A stretch of 7,850 bases of DNA from Desulfobulbaceae bacterium UBA2775 (GCA_002352445.1 DEIL01000200.1:1-7850), one strand, 5' to 3'. Numbered from the stretch's first letter, positions 1 through 6,625 are shown. Program-made: numbers and translations. The notes: generated from the letters alone by a model not told the origin.

Positions 1-497
1 TCGGTTTCGTAACGAAGTCCGGTGGGGTGGCCCTTGCTGTCTTTTTCCATGTAACAGGAAATTTCAGCCAGCTGTACCAGGTCGGCGGGATCGGTTGAAC
101 AGGTTGCCAGGGCTAAAAGGAGGGGAGGGGGAAGATGCTTGAAAAAGCTGCCGTCAGCGCCTGATTTATTCAAACTTTGGGTCAGGGAAACCTTCGTCTG
201 TTCAGGTAATCGTATTTTGTGAGGGTTATCAGCCTTTGCATCGGCCCAGGCTTTTCCTATATATGTTCTACCCCTGAAGGGGAACGGATTGGGAATTTCA
301 AAAATCCAGTTTCCATTTTCAACTTCGATACCACCGGACGGGAAATTCCGCTTATTATCTATAGCTTCTCCCTGCTCAGTATGGCCAAGTTTTTGCAGAG
401 TAGTGTCCTGACGCAGATTGTGAACGGAATACGCCGGCTTATGGATGCCGTAGCAGAATTTTCCTTCAGGAGTTATTGATGTCCGTATACGTTTCAT
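1..497 (-). CDS. Unrecognised protein, N-terminal 165 residues (runs off left edge)
   Basis: An open frame starts with ATG at 497-495 and continues without a stop to the left edge, giving 165 codons of an incomplete protein. It begins MKRIRTSITPEGKFCYGIH and is soluble-looking. I see no signal peptide, membrane span or recognisable catalytic motif. Notable stretches are PAYSVHNLR at about residues 21-29, NWIFEIPNPFPFRGRTYIG at about 63-81, and a proline/leucine-rich HLPPPLLLALATC at about 121-133. The start overlaps the rsmI stop by one base (TAATG), so it is probably co-transcribed and translationally coupled. The nearest Shine-Dalgarno-like sequence is a GGAG about 14 bases upstream, inside rsmI, which is far and fits coupling. 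Codon use looks like normal coding sequence, and the opposite-strand frame at 219-479 is a shadow. I do not recognise the family and assign no function. Confidence 0.8.
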   Translation of the reverse strand, partial: MKRIRTSITPEGKFCYGIHKPAYSVHNLRQDTTLQKLGHTEQGEAIDNKRNFPSGGIEVENGNWIFEIPNPFPFRGRTYIGKAWADAKADNPHKIRLPEQTKVSLTQSLNKSGADGSFFKHLPPPLLLALATCSTDPADLVQLAEISCYMEKDSKGHPTGLRYET

Positions 498-1348
498 TAT
501 TTATGCCATAGCTCCAATGCCTTCTGGTAAACCTGAGATCGTGAAATTCCAAGGTCGGAGGCGATACGTTTGCTCACATCCTTTAGAGAGAGTTCTGCAT
601 TGTCGCGATACCAGGTGATCAACTCCTCAACTGTATCACCTTCGACTTCTTCTTTTTCTCCGGGGCAGATGATCAGTACAAATTCTCCTCTGTTTTTTCC
701 TGAAACACCTTTCTCATAAAGTGTCAGCAGGTCTGCTCGCTGAAGTTCTTCAAACCTTTTGGTCAGTTCTCTGGCCCAGAAGGTCTGGCGGTTGCCAAAG
801 ATATCAAGAGCATCTGCGAGTAGAGCAGTTACGCGGCGAGGGGACTCGTAGATGACAACAGGATAATCACAGTTGGCAAGAGAGCTGAGAAATTTTTGTC
901 TCTGGCCTTTTTTTGATGGCGGAAAACCGAGAAAGAGAAAGCCCGTATAATCAAAACCTGTTGCGGAAAGAGCTGTCGTCAGGGCGGACGGACCGGGCAG
1001 AGGAACAATTTTGATACCATTATCATGAGCCAGCCCTACCAGCACGGAACCCGGATCTGATATTGCCGGGGTGCCTGCATCACTTACCAGGGCAACACTT
1101 TTCCCTGTCTTCAGGATATCGATGATTTCCGCCCCTCGCTGCACTTCTTTTTCCCTATAGTAGCTTATCAGCGGTGTACTGATGCCAAGATGGTTTAAAA
1201 GTTTTTTCGTATGCCGTGTGTCTTCAGCTCCAATCAGATCAACTTCCCTTAGAATACGAATTGCCCTGAGAGTGATATCCTCCAGGTTGCCGATTGGTGT
1301 CGGTACGATGTAGAGTGTCCCCTGAGGATTTTGAGCAGTGGTGATCAT
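497..1348 (-). CDS. rsmI: RsmI, 16S rRNA (cytidine-1402-2'-O)-methyltransferase
   Basis: This enzyme transfers a methyl group from SAM to the ribose 2'-O of C1402 in the decoding centre of 16S rRNA; it is cytosolic. The 283-residue length is normal for the family. The tetrapyrrole-methylase-fold signatures appear in order: LYIVPTPIGNLEDIT (about 12-26), AEDTRHT (41-47), VSDAGTPAISDPG (88-100), PGPSA (118-122), GFPP (141-144), YESPRR (167-172) and GEFVLII (221-227). Residues about 235-283 form the family's small C-terminal domain, with a helix-turn-helix-like ending (KDVSKRIASDLGISRSQVY). The ATG at 1348 puts about ten residues before the conserved core, which is usual. No good Shine-Dalgarno is visible in front of it; an ATG 16 bases upstream is out of frame. 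The gene is divergent from pfkA and overlaps the next minus-strand gene by one base. The fold is shared with the cobalamin methyltransferases further right, but the motifs are clearly RsmI. Confidence 0.96.
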   Translation of the reverse strand: MITTAQNPQGTLYIVPTPIGNLEDITLRAIRILREVDLIGAEDTRHTKKLLNHLGISTPLISYYREKEVQRGAEIIDILKTGKSVALVSDAGTPAISDPGSVLVGLAHDNGIKIVPLPGPSALTTALSATGFDYTGFLFLGFPPSKKGQRQKFLSSLANCDYPVVIYESPRRVTALLADALDIFGNRQTFWARELTKRFEELQRADLLTLYEKGVSGKNRGEFVLIICPGEKEEVEGDTVEELITWYRDNAELSLKDVSKRIASDLGISRSQVYQKALELWHK

Positions 1349-1549
1349 GTGGTGATTTTCTCATGTTTTTAGGGTGGATAAAATGTTACAGCGCGTACTG
1401 TTCATTATGAACAATTAGCATTGAAAATGCATCCGCTTTCTTGATATCTTTTATCCCGAGCTTTTCCCGTTTATCGTGGTTACGATGTGCACAGTAGCTG
1501 CCCCGAAGGGTGGACAGCACAATTTCATATAATCAGATAAGAAGAAATA
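1349..1549. promoter_or_regulatory. Divergent intergenic region between rsmI and pfkA
   Basis: These 201 bases separate two divergent genes, so promoters for both are expected here. For pfkA the best sigma70-like pair I can see is TTGAAA (1421-1426), an 18-base spacer and TATCTT (1445-1450), which would give a leader of about 90 bases. A perfect TATAAT at 1528-1533 has no matching -35 and would leave almost no leader. A short inverted repeat, ATCGT-GGTT-ACGAT (1473-1486), and a weak GCTG/CAGC stem (1497-1518) lie in the leader. No convincing rsmI promoter stands out. All assignments here are by eye. Confidence 0.35.
1399..1413. promoter_or_regulatory. 15-bp palindrome, possible operator
   Basis: TGTTCAT-T-ATGAACA is a perfect inverted repeat with 7-base arms around a single central base. 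It lies just upstream of the candidate pfkA -35 (1421) and about 50 bases upstream of the rsmI start. Its size and symmetry suit a dimeric regulator, but I cannot name one. It could also be chance. Confidence 0.25.
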
Positions 1550-2692
1550 ATGAATAAACACATTGGTATCTTGACGGCAGGAGGAGACAGCCCCGGGTTG
1601 AATGCGGCAATCAGGGCAATTGGTAAATCGGCTCTGGCAAGCGGCAGAATGCAGATCGTCGGTTTTCGGGATGGATTTCGTGGTCTTATGGAAAACAGAA
1701 CCATGCGTTTAGACCGGGAAGTTCTCTCATCAATTTTGACCCGGGGGGGGACAATTCTCGGGACCAGTCGTGACAAACCGCATAAAATGACAGTGGGAAC
1801 TGAGATTATGGATATGACAGATGTGATCTGTGATAACTATCAGCGGCATAATCTTGATGTTCTTGTCTGCATCGGTGGAGGGGGAACTCAGAAGAATGCC
1901 TATCGACTGGCGCAAAAGGGGTTGAATATTATTACTCTTCCCAAGACCATTGATAACGATGTTGCGATGACAGACGTCACATTCGGTTTTCATACTGCCA
2001 TGGAAATTGCCACCGAAGCAATCGACAGGTTGCATTCGACCGCCCACAGTCATCACCGGATTATAGTAGTTGAAATTATGGGTCACAAGGCGGGTTGGCT
2101 TGCCCTGGGTGCCGGTGTAGCCGGAGGCGCAGATATCATTCTCATACCGGAAATTCCTTACGATCTGCAGACAGCGGCAAATGCCATACGAAAGCGCCAG
2201 TTGCGAGGGACAAATTTCAGTATTGTTGCTGTTGCAGAAGGTGCATTGAATATTGAGGATTCCAAGATTTTAAGTGAGTTGCAGGCAAAGAAGGTAAAAA
2301 CCAAAGAAGCAAATGATGGTAAGGGCAGGAAAAAGGCTGCGGAAGCTTTGCAGGAGTTTACAAAACAGTGCAGGGGGAACACCGTAAGACTGACTGAAGA
2401 ACTTGAAAGAATGACAGGTTTAGAGTCAAGGCTGACAATACTTGGACATTATCAGCGAGGAGGCACACCGTCTGCCGCCGACCGGCTTCTTTCCACGCGA
2501 CTTGGCAGTGCATGTATAGAATATATCGACCAGGGAATCTATGGGGTTATGGTCGCGGTTGACGGCAATAGCACGAAGGCGGTTCCGCTGGAGCAGGTTA
2601 TCGGCAGGAAGAATCTGGTTCCACCTGACCATCCCTGGGTGAAAAGTGCCAGAGATGTTGGTACCTGTTTTGGGGATGGGTACAAGCATTGA
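1550..2692 (+). CDS. pfkA: 6-phosphofructokinase, group III (mixed-substrate) type, probably ATP-dependent
   Basis: Phosphorylates fructose-6-phosphate to fructose-1,6-bisphosphate in cytosolic glycolysis; PPi-using relatives run reversibly. At 380 residues it is longer than the E. coli enzyme (about 320). Signatures: nucleotide loop GGDSPGLNAAIR (11-22), RGGTILGTSR (65-74), IGGGGT (108-113), PKTIDND (131-137, with the catalytic Asp), HHRIIVVEIMGHKAGW (168-183), AEGA (229-232) and LGHYQRGG (298-305). By alignment to E. coli PfkA, the position-104 equivalent is Gly112, as in ATP enzymes rather than the Asp of PPi enzymes, while the 124 equivalent is Lys132, as in group III and PPi enzymes. The 103 equivalent, an acidic residue in E. 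coli, is Gly111. A lysine-rich insertion (about 236-275) lies between AEGA and LGHYQRGG. The start gives the usual MNKHIGILTAGGD; the upstream AGAAG is a weak ribosome site. It is convergent with the cobalamin operon. ATP use is inferred from one residue. Confidence 0.93.
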   Translation: MNKHIGILTAGGDSPGLNAAIRAIGKSALASGRMQIVGFRDGFRGLMENRTMRLDREVLSSILTRGGTILGTSRDKPHKMTVGTEIMDMTDVICDNYQRHNLDVLVCIGGGGTQKNAYRLAQKGLNIITLPKTIDNDVAMTDVTFGFHTAMEIATEAIDRLHSTAHSHHRIIVVEIMGHKAGWLALGAGVAGGADIILIPEIPYDLQTAANAIRKRQLRGTNFSIVAVAEGALNIEDSKILSELQAKKVKTKEANDGKGRKKAAEALQEFTKQCRGNTVRLTEELERMTGLESRLTILGHYQRGGTPSAADRLLSTRLGSACIEYIDQGIYGVMVAVDGNSTKAVPLEQVIGRKNLVPPDHPWVKSARDVGTCFGDGYKH

Positions 2693-2736
2693 CAGCAAGG
2701 AAGGCCATCACAATTGATAAACTTGTAAAAAGGTCA

Positions 2737-2797
2737 CTCGATGTCTATGCTTATCGGAAGTTTCAGATGGCTAAGTCCGATAAGCGTAGACTTCGAG
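2737..2797. repeat. E1 hairpin 1: 22-bp inverted repeat
   Basis: The arms at 2737-2758 and 2776-2797 pair over 22 bases with two non-Watson-Crick positions, one of them a possible G-U. They enclose a 17-base loop (2759-2775). The core GCTTATCGGA pairs with TCCGATAAGC. No U-run follows on either strand, so this is not a textbook intrinsic terminator, though it could stabilise or end transcripts from pfkA or the cob operon. Confidence 0.75.
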
Positions 2798-2820
2798 AAG
2801 CTCGATATACAAGGCGTAGT

Positions 2821-2874
2821 GTTTTTCTCAGGCCCTCAACAATACATGTAGTATGTTGAGGTTCTGAGAAAAAC
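2821..2874. repeat. E1 hairpin 2: long inverted repeat
   Basis: The arms at 2821-2845 and 2851-2874 pair as GTTTTTCTCAG with CTGAGAAAAAC (11 bp), then a 2-base mismatch, then CCTCAAC with GTTGAGG (7 bp), then a single-base bulge and a terminal GTAT/ATAC stem around a 5-base loop. The A/T runs are at the stem base rather than after it, so it may act as a bidirectional transcript end between the convergent genes, but that is unproven. Confidence 0.7.
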
Positions 2875-2909
2875 CTACAACGAAGGAGATCGGACTTTTT
2901 ACGACGCCA

Positions 2910-3680
2910 TCACAATTCATATTTCTTCTTATATCCCCTTGGGGTAATCATTAGATCATTCCAGCTGTATGTCTGAGAGTTGCCGATAATAAGAGTGGAC
3001 TGCATGGTGATCTCATTGTCCAGCACTTTATCAAGTGTGGTGATAACAATTTTTTCATTCTCGCGGGTTGCGGCGGTAACTATTCCTACAGGAGTTTGAG
3101 GGTCACGACAGGTAAGAAAAATCTCTCTTGCCCTGACTATCTGTTCTGTGCGTTTTTTTGATTTAGGATTATAGATTGCGGTAACAAAGTCGGCCTCAGC
3201 AGCGGCTTTCAGCCTTTTTTCAATGACTTCCCATGGAGTGAGCAGATCGGAGAGACTGACTGCAGCAAAGTCATGCATTAGAGGCGCACCGAGACGGGCG
3301 GCACAGCTGTTAATAGCTGCCAGGCCGGGAATAATCTCAATCCTGCATGGGAACTCGGATTCTTTTGCCATTTCATAGACAAGACCGGCCATAGCATAAA
3401 TTCCCGGATCTCCCCCGGAGACCAGGGCTACCAGTTTACCCTGACTTGCAATCTCCAGAGACTCTCTGCAGCGATCAACCTCTTTCATCATTTCAGAGGA
3501 GACCACCTCTTTTCCCTCAAGATATTCGGGGATGAGATCAAGATAGGTTTTATAGCCGATAATCACATCAGCTTTTTTAAGGACTGAAGCGGCAGCCGCC
3601 GTCAGATATTGGCTTGACCCAGGACCCGTGCCGACAACGTAAAGGGTGCCTGAGCTATTGCCATCGTTATGTTTTTCCAT
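2910..3680 (-). CDS. cobJ: Cobalt-precorrin-3B C17-methyltransferase (CobJ/CbiH)
   Basis: SAM-dependent C17 methylation with ring contraction of the cobalt-precorrin-3 macrocycle; in anaerobes this is the CbiH step. The 256-residue length suits a single-domain enzyme. Tetrapyrrole-methylase signatures: LYVVGTGPGSSQYLT (13-27), GYKTYLDLI (42-50), VSGGDPGIYAMAGLVYE (87-103), PGLAAINSCAARLGAP (118-133), HDFAAVSLSDLLTPW (136-150), YNPKSKKR (170-177) and IGNSQTY (232-238). The last gene of the operon seen here, it starts 79 bases inside the 3' end of cbiG in another frame. An AGGA seven bases before the ATG supports that start, and no other start precedes the conserved core. Its TGA stop and last codons lie in the 3' direct repeat of element E1, so the end may have been shaped by that insertion. 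The companion CbiD and CbiG, rather than aerobic enzymes such as CobG, point to the anaerobic route. Confidence 0.95.
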   Translation of the reverse strand: MEKHNDGNSSGTLYVVGTGPGSSQYLTAAAASVLKKADVIIGYKTYLDLIPEYLEGKEVVSSEMMKEVDRCRESLEIASQGKLVALVSGGDPGIYAMAGLVYEMAKESEFPCRIEIIPGLAAINSCAARLGAPLMHDFAAVSLSDLLTPWEVIEKRLKAAAEADFVTAIYNPKSKKRTEQIVRAREIFLTCRDPQTPVGIVTAATRENEKIVITTLDKVLDNEITMQSTLIIGNSQTYSWNDLMITPRGYKKKYEL

Positions 3681-4606
3681 TTTCTTTTCCTGCTGAGTAG
3701 GAGATTGGTGCAGCCACTGAGAAGAGCGGTTGGTTCAGCAACGCCGATTGCCCCAACCGCCTTCAGTGCTGCGGAGGATATTTCAAGGTTTTTGAGTTTG
3801 TTAATTGAATCTTTATCAAAAAAATCGATATGCCAGCAGTTTGCGTGGGCAAACTGGAGGAGACCGACCTCATCATTTTTTTTATCTATTGAAGCAAGGT
3901 TGCGTATGGAGGAACGGTCCAGTTTGTTATCTTTTAACAGCTCATTTAAGCACTCTTCAAACTCGACTGTCGGAGTTCCCCGATTACAACCAACACCAAT
4001 TATAAGACTCCGGGGCCTGAAAAGGATGATTTCCTTTGGATAGATATCTTTATGGGAGACAACGATATCTGCTATCTGCCAATCTTCGGTCTGTTGTAAA
4101 CCGTTCGGCAAATTTTCAACAGCGACATCAGCGTAAATGCGCAGATATCCACGATTGACAAGAGTCCCGCTTGCCGTAGTCAGCTTGTCCTGATTGCCAA
4201 TATGAAGATTCTGTTCTTTGGCCCAGAGGTCCAGAGGAACAAGGCCGAGGGTATCTGATCCAGTTGTAATTACGGCTTTTCCACCGGTAAGAGATGCAAG
4301 GCGATGGGCAAGTCTATTGCCTCCGCCGATATGACCAGAGAGAAGACTTATCACATGCTGACCCTTTTCATCCATTACAACCACACAGGGATCTTCATGT
4401 TTATGCTGCAGGAGGGGGGCGATGGAGCGAACAACTATACCAGCGGCCATGACAAAAACAAAACCGTCAAAATCCTGCCAGTTTTCAGCTACACTCTCAG
4501 CAACCTTTTTTCTTCTCGGCAGGAGTGCTGCTTCATCAAGTTGAGGCACCAGCTTTTTCGCCAGGTTTTCCCCTCCCTTTGTTATGGCAATAAATGCAAG
4601 TCTCAT
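3602..4606 (-). CDS. cbiG: Cobalt-precorrin-5A hydrolase CbiG
   Basis: CbiG opens the delta-lactone of cobalt-precorrin-5A and releases the C20 carbon as acetaldehyde to give cobalt-precorrin-5B. It marks the anaerobic, oxygen-independent pathway. The start chosen gives MRLAFIAITKGGENLAKKL, the usual N-terminus, and 334 residues. The frame is open to an ATG 30 codons upstream inside cbiF, but that prefix is not family-like. Domains: N-terminal with FVMAAGIVVRSIAPLL (51-66), VISLLSGHIGGGNRLAHRL (85-103) and ITTGSDTLG (113-121); a middle linker domain (about 125-195); and a C-terminal domain with IIGVGCNRGT (202-211), ASIDKK (238-243) and GVAEPTALL (288-296). It follows the cbiF stop by one base (TAAGATG), with no clear Shine-Dalgarno, so translational coupling is likely. 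The conserved end is near TMAIA (314-318); the last 16 residues are encoded in the overlap with cobJ. Confidence 0.95.
   Translation of the reverse strand: MRLAFIAITKGGENLAKKLVPQLDEAALLPRRKKVAESVAENWQDFDGFVFVMAAGIVVRSIAPLLQHKHEDPCVVVMDEKGQHVISLLSGHIGGGNRLAHRLASLTGGKAVITTGSDTLGLVPLDLWAKEQNLHIGNQDKLTTASGTLVNRGYLRIYADVAVENLPNGLQQTEDWQIADIVVSHKDIYPKEIILFRPRSLIIGVGCNRGTPTVEFEECLNELLKDNKLDRSSIRNLASIDKKNDEVGLLQFAHANCWHIDFFDKDSINKLKNLEISSAALKAVGAIGVAEPTALLSGCTNLLLSRKRKWKNITMAIAQAPFTLSARVLGQANI
3688..3691 (-). promoter_or_regulatory. Ribosome binding site of cobJ
   Basis: Minus-strand AGGA sits 7 bases before the cobJ ATG (context CAGCAGGAAAAGAAAATG). It lies inside the cbiG coding region and is the main evidence that cobJ really starts at 3680, giving a 79-base overlap with cbiG. 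Confidence 0.7.
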
Positions 4607-4607
4607 C

Positions 4608-5411
4608 TTAACAGCTGCTTTTTCTATATTCGTGACTGAATTCTTTATCATAGAGTTTGGAAAGAGCAGGTGGCGGTCCGTCGGCCAGCACATCACCCAC
4701 AGCGATAATGGCGGTCTTGGTTATGCCGGCATCTTTTACCTGTTTCGCAATAGTACCAAGAGTGCCACGCAGCTGTCTTTCCTCAGGCCAGCTCACTTTT
4801 TCAACAATAGCAACGGGTGTCTCTTCAATATAGCCGCCCTCTATCAGCTCTTTCACCACCTCCTCAATCATACCGACACTGAGAAAGATCATCATGGTTG
4901 CCCGGTGGGAGGCAAGAGAGATGAGATCCTGCTTTTCAGGTACCGGAGTTCTTCCTGCCCTTCTGGTAAAAATAACAGTCTGGGAAACCTCCGGCAGGGT
5001 TAATTCTGTGGACAGGGCAGCGGCTGATGCTGTTCCCGAACTTACACCTGGAACGACCCTGAAAGGAATCCGGTTTTCTTGAAACAGGGCAATTTGTTCA
5101 TTTATGGCGCCATAGATAGCAGGATCACCGGTATGAAGCCGCACAATTTTTTTGCCGGCTTTCCAGCCAGTGTGGATAATTTCAAAGACCTCGTCCAGAT
5201 TCAGTCCGGCAGAGTTATGTATCTGTGCCTGCAATCCAGATATCAGGGCCTTTGGCACCAGGCTGCCTGTATAGATTACAATTTCTGCTTCTCTCAGCAG
5301 TCGTTGACCTTTTACGGTGATCAGTTCAGGGTCACCGGGACCCGCACCGATAAAGTGAACTGTATATCGGACTGGATCAGATGATTTTTGTTCGGAATTT
5401 GCTTCGCTCAT
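4608..5411 (-). CDS. cbiF: Cobalt-precorrin-4 C11-methyltransferase (CbiF/CobM)
   Basis: Methylates C11 of cobalt-precorrin-4 with SAM, giving cobalt-precorrin-5A, the substrate of CbiG encoded directly downstream. The 267-residue length is normal. Motifs: IGAGPGDPELITVKG (21-35), IYTGSLVP (46-53), RLHTGDPAIYGAINEQ (91-106), VVPGVSSGTASAAAL (119-133), TRRAGRTPVPEK (149-160), MMIFLSVG (173-180) and the C-terminal LYDKEFSHEYR (253-263), typical of CbiF/CobM. The TRRAGRTPVP segment and the C-terminal YD-F-H-YR pattern separate it from the CbiL, CobJ and CysG-type relatives. The ATG overlaps the cbiET stop (ATGA), with AGGA five bases upstream. About 14 polar residues precede the conserved core, slightly more than usual. 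Confidence 0.96.
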   Translation of the reverse strand: MSEANSEQKSSDPVRYTVHFIGAGPGDPELITVKGQRLLREAEIVIYTGSLVPKALISGLQAQIHNSAGLNLDEVFEIIHTGWKAGKKIVRLHTGDPAIYGAINEQIALFQENRIPFRVVPGVSSGTASAAALSTELTLPEVSQTVIFTRRAGRTPVPEKQDLISLASHRATMMIFLSVGMIEEVVKELIEGGYIEETPVAIVEKVSWPEERQLRGTLGTIAKQVKDAGITKTAIIAVGDVLADGPPPALSKLYDKEFSHEYRKSSC

Positions 5412-6625
5412 CGAGTTCCTGCCATTATTGTTATTGGGTTAAAATTCTGTATTTCACTATGTTGTAATGTTCTGCTTACCTTGATAACACTTCTGGTTAC
5501 TGTAAACCCGGCTTTCTGCATACATTGAGGTGCGGTTGTGATTGTTTCTTCAATAACTCCATTAATAACCAGGCGACCATTTGCCGCCAGCTGGTTTGCA
5601 ACGAGCTGTACTATTTCTGTGAGGGAGCCACTACTGCCGCCGATAAATACACGATCAGGAGCAGGCAGACCGGCCAGAACTTCAGGTGCCCTGCCAAAAA
5701 CAGGGATTACATTAAAACAGTGATACCTGCGGATGTTTTCCTTTATGTTGTTCAGCTCTTCTTCTTTATGTTCGACAGCATAGATGGTGAGATGAGGGTT
5801 GGCCCGGGCAGTTTCAATGGATATTGACCCGCTGCCGGCACCAATATCCCAGAGAACACCCTGCCAGGGGATTCGCAATTTGTGAAGGGTAACAGCACGA
5901 ACTTCATTTTTAGTGATCAGTCCACGGCTGTGTGAAATTTCATCTTCCGTCAACCCAAGGCCAAAAGAAGTCAGTCCTTGGGACTGGGGGAAAGAAAGTT
6001 GCAGGCAGAGGATATTAAGAGGCGAAAAAGCATTTTTTGCCGCCTCCTCAAGGGTGCCAGTAAAGACATTTTCATCTGGCAGCCCAATGTTTTCAGCCAC
6101 TGAAAATGCTATTTTTTCTATAAGATCTATATGGCCGATGGACTGAAGATATTTGTTGATTTTATCTGCTATTATCTGTGGCGAATTATTTTGATCGGTA
6201 AAGACAATGGTTTTTTTATTCTTCAAGAGCAGACCAGGGATATGATGGTGTTGCCTTCCATGCAAACTGACAATAACAGCATCATCCCAGGGAGTTTTAA
6301 GGAGGGCACAAGCTTTTTGTAAGGCACTGAGTGCGGGGTAAAACTCTAATTGTCCAGGTAAGAACTCCTTGAGCAGTCTTTTGCCGATGCCATAAAAAAG
6401 TGGATCCCCGCTGGCAAGAACAGCAACGTTGCCAATGGGCAGGGTGGATCGGATGGCAGTTATTGCCTGTTCAAGCGGGGCAATAGACTGAATCTTACCG
6501 GAAAAATCAGCTGCCATATCTCTAAGACGGTCAGTTGCCACCAGCAGGGAACATTTTTCAACTATTTTTTGTTGATTTTGAGACAGCACACATTCTGAGA
6601 TGCCAATAATATAAATCTTATACAT
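5408..6625 (-). CDS. cbiET: CbiE-CbiT fusion (CobL-like): cobalt-precorrin-7 C5- and cobalt-precorrin-6B C15-methyltransferase
   Basis: A two-domain protein of 405 residues that methylates C5 and C15 and decarboxylates the C12 acetate side chain, late in corrin-ring synthesis. Residues 1 to about 210 are CbiE, a tetrapyrrole-methylase fold: MYKIYIIGIS (1-10), ASGDPLFYGIG (71-81), VSLHGR (119-124) and SPLNILCLQL (201-210). After a short linker, residues about 225-405 are CbiT, a class I Rossmann methyltransferase: ITKNEVRAVTLHKLRI (237-252), SAM motif I DIGAGSGSISIE (260-271), acidic AVEH (283-286) and DRVFIGGSSG (324-333). The frame is open to an ATG 11 codons upstream (6658), but that prefix lies in repeat E2 and is not family-like, so 6625 is chosen. 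No Shine-Dalgarno is visible before 6625; the nearest purine run, AGGGGG, is about 17 bases away inside E2. It overlaps cbiF by four bases. Confidence 0.95.
   Translation of the reverse strand: MYKIYIIGISECVLSQNQQKIVEKCSLLVATDRLRDMAADFSGKIQSIAPLEQAITAIRSTLPIGNVAVLASGDPLFYGIGKRLLKEFLPGQLEFYPALSALQKACALLKTPWDDAVIVSLHGRQHHHIPGLLLKNKKTIVFTDQNNSPQIIADKINKYLQSIGHIDLIEKIAFSVAENIGLPDENVFTGTLEEAAKNAFSPLNILCLQLSFPQSQGLTSFGLGLTEDEISHSRGLITKNEVRAVTLHKLRIPWQGVLWDIGAGSGSISIETARANPHLTIYAVEHKEEELNNIKENIRRYHCFNVIPVFGRAPEVLAGLPAPDRVFIGGSSGSLTEIVQLVANQLAANGRLVINGVIEETITTAPQCMQKAGFTVTRSVIKVSRTLQHSEIQNFNPITIMAGTR

Larger units (their letters stand above)
2704..2917. mobile_element. E1: MITE-like non-autonomous element between convergent pfkA and cobJ
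   Basis: This fills the pfkA-cobJ gap and has no coding capacity. Its ends are imperfect terminal inverted repeats of 18 bases: TGATAAACTTGTAAAAAG at 2715-2732, and TGATGGCGTCGTAAAAAG read on the minus strand from 2912 to 2895 (13 of 18 identical). A 12-base direct repeat, GCCATCACAATT, occurs at 2704-2715 and 2906-2917 and could be a target-site duplication. Inside are two long hairpins, listed separately. The right end overlaps the end of cobJ, whose TGA stop (2912-2910) is the first triplet of that terminal repeat. Joining the two direct-repeat copies would leave pfkA and cobJ convergent with only about 15 bases between stops, which fits an insertion. The mobile nature is inference from structure; no transposase is present. 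Confidence 0.6.

Noticed and set aside
219..479. An 86-codon plus-strand open frame near the left edge.
   Set aside because: It is antisense to the partial minus-strand gene that is coupled to rsmI; the minus-strand frame is longer, uninterrupted and better placed.
1495..1520. Possible structured leader or riboswitch before pfkA (GCTG/CAGC stem with CCC/GGG).
   Set aside because: The pairing is short and asymmetric, no known riboswitch core is recognisable, and it could be chance.
1528..1533. Perfect TATAAT just upstream of pfkA as its -10 box.
   Set aside because: No -35-like hexamer occurs at 16-18 bases, and transcription would begin only about 10 bases before the ATG.
3669..4043. Several plus-strand open frames across the cobalamin operon, the longest about 124-139 codons.
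   Set aside because: They lie antisense within strongly conserved cobalamin genes, lack family similarity and are explained as shadow frames.
4607..4696. Upstream in-frame starts for cbiG that would overlap cbiF by up to about 90 bases.
   Set aside because: The extra residues do not resemble CbiG; MRLAFIAITKGGENLA is the typical N-terminus and directly follows the cbiF stop.
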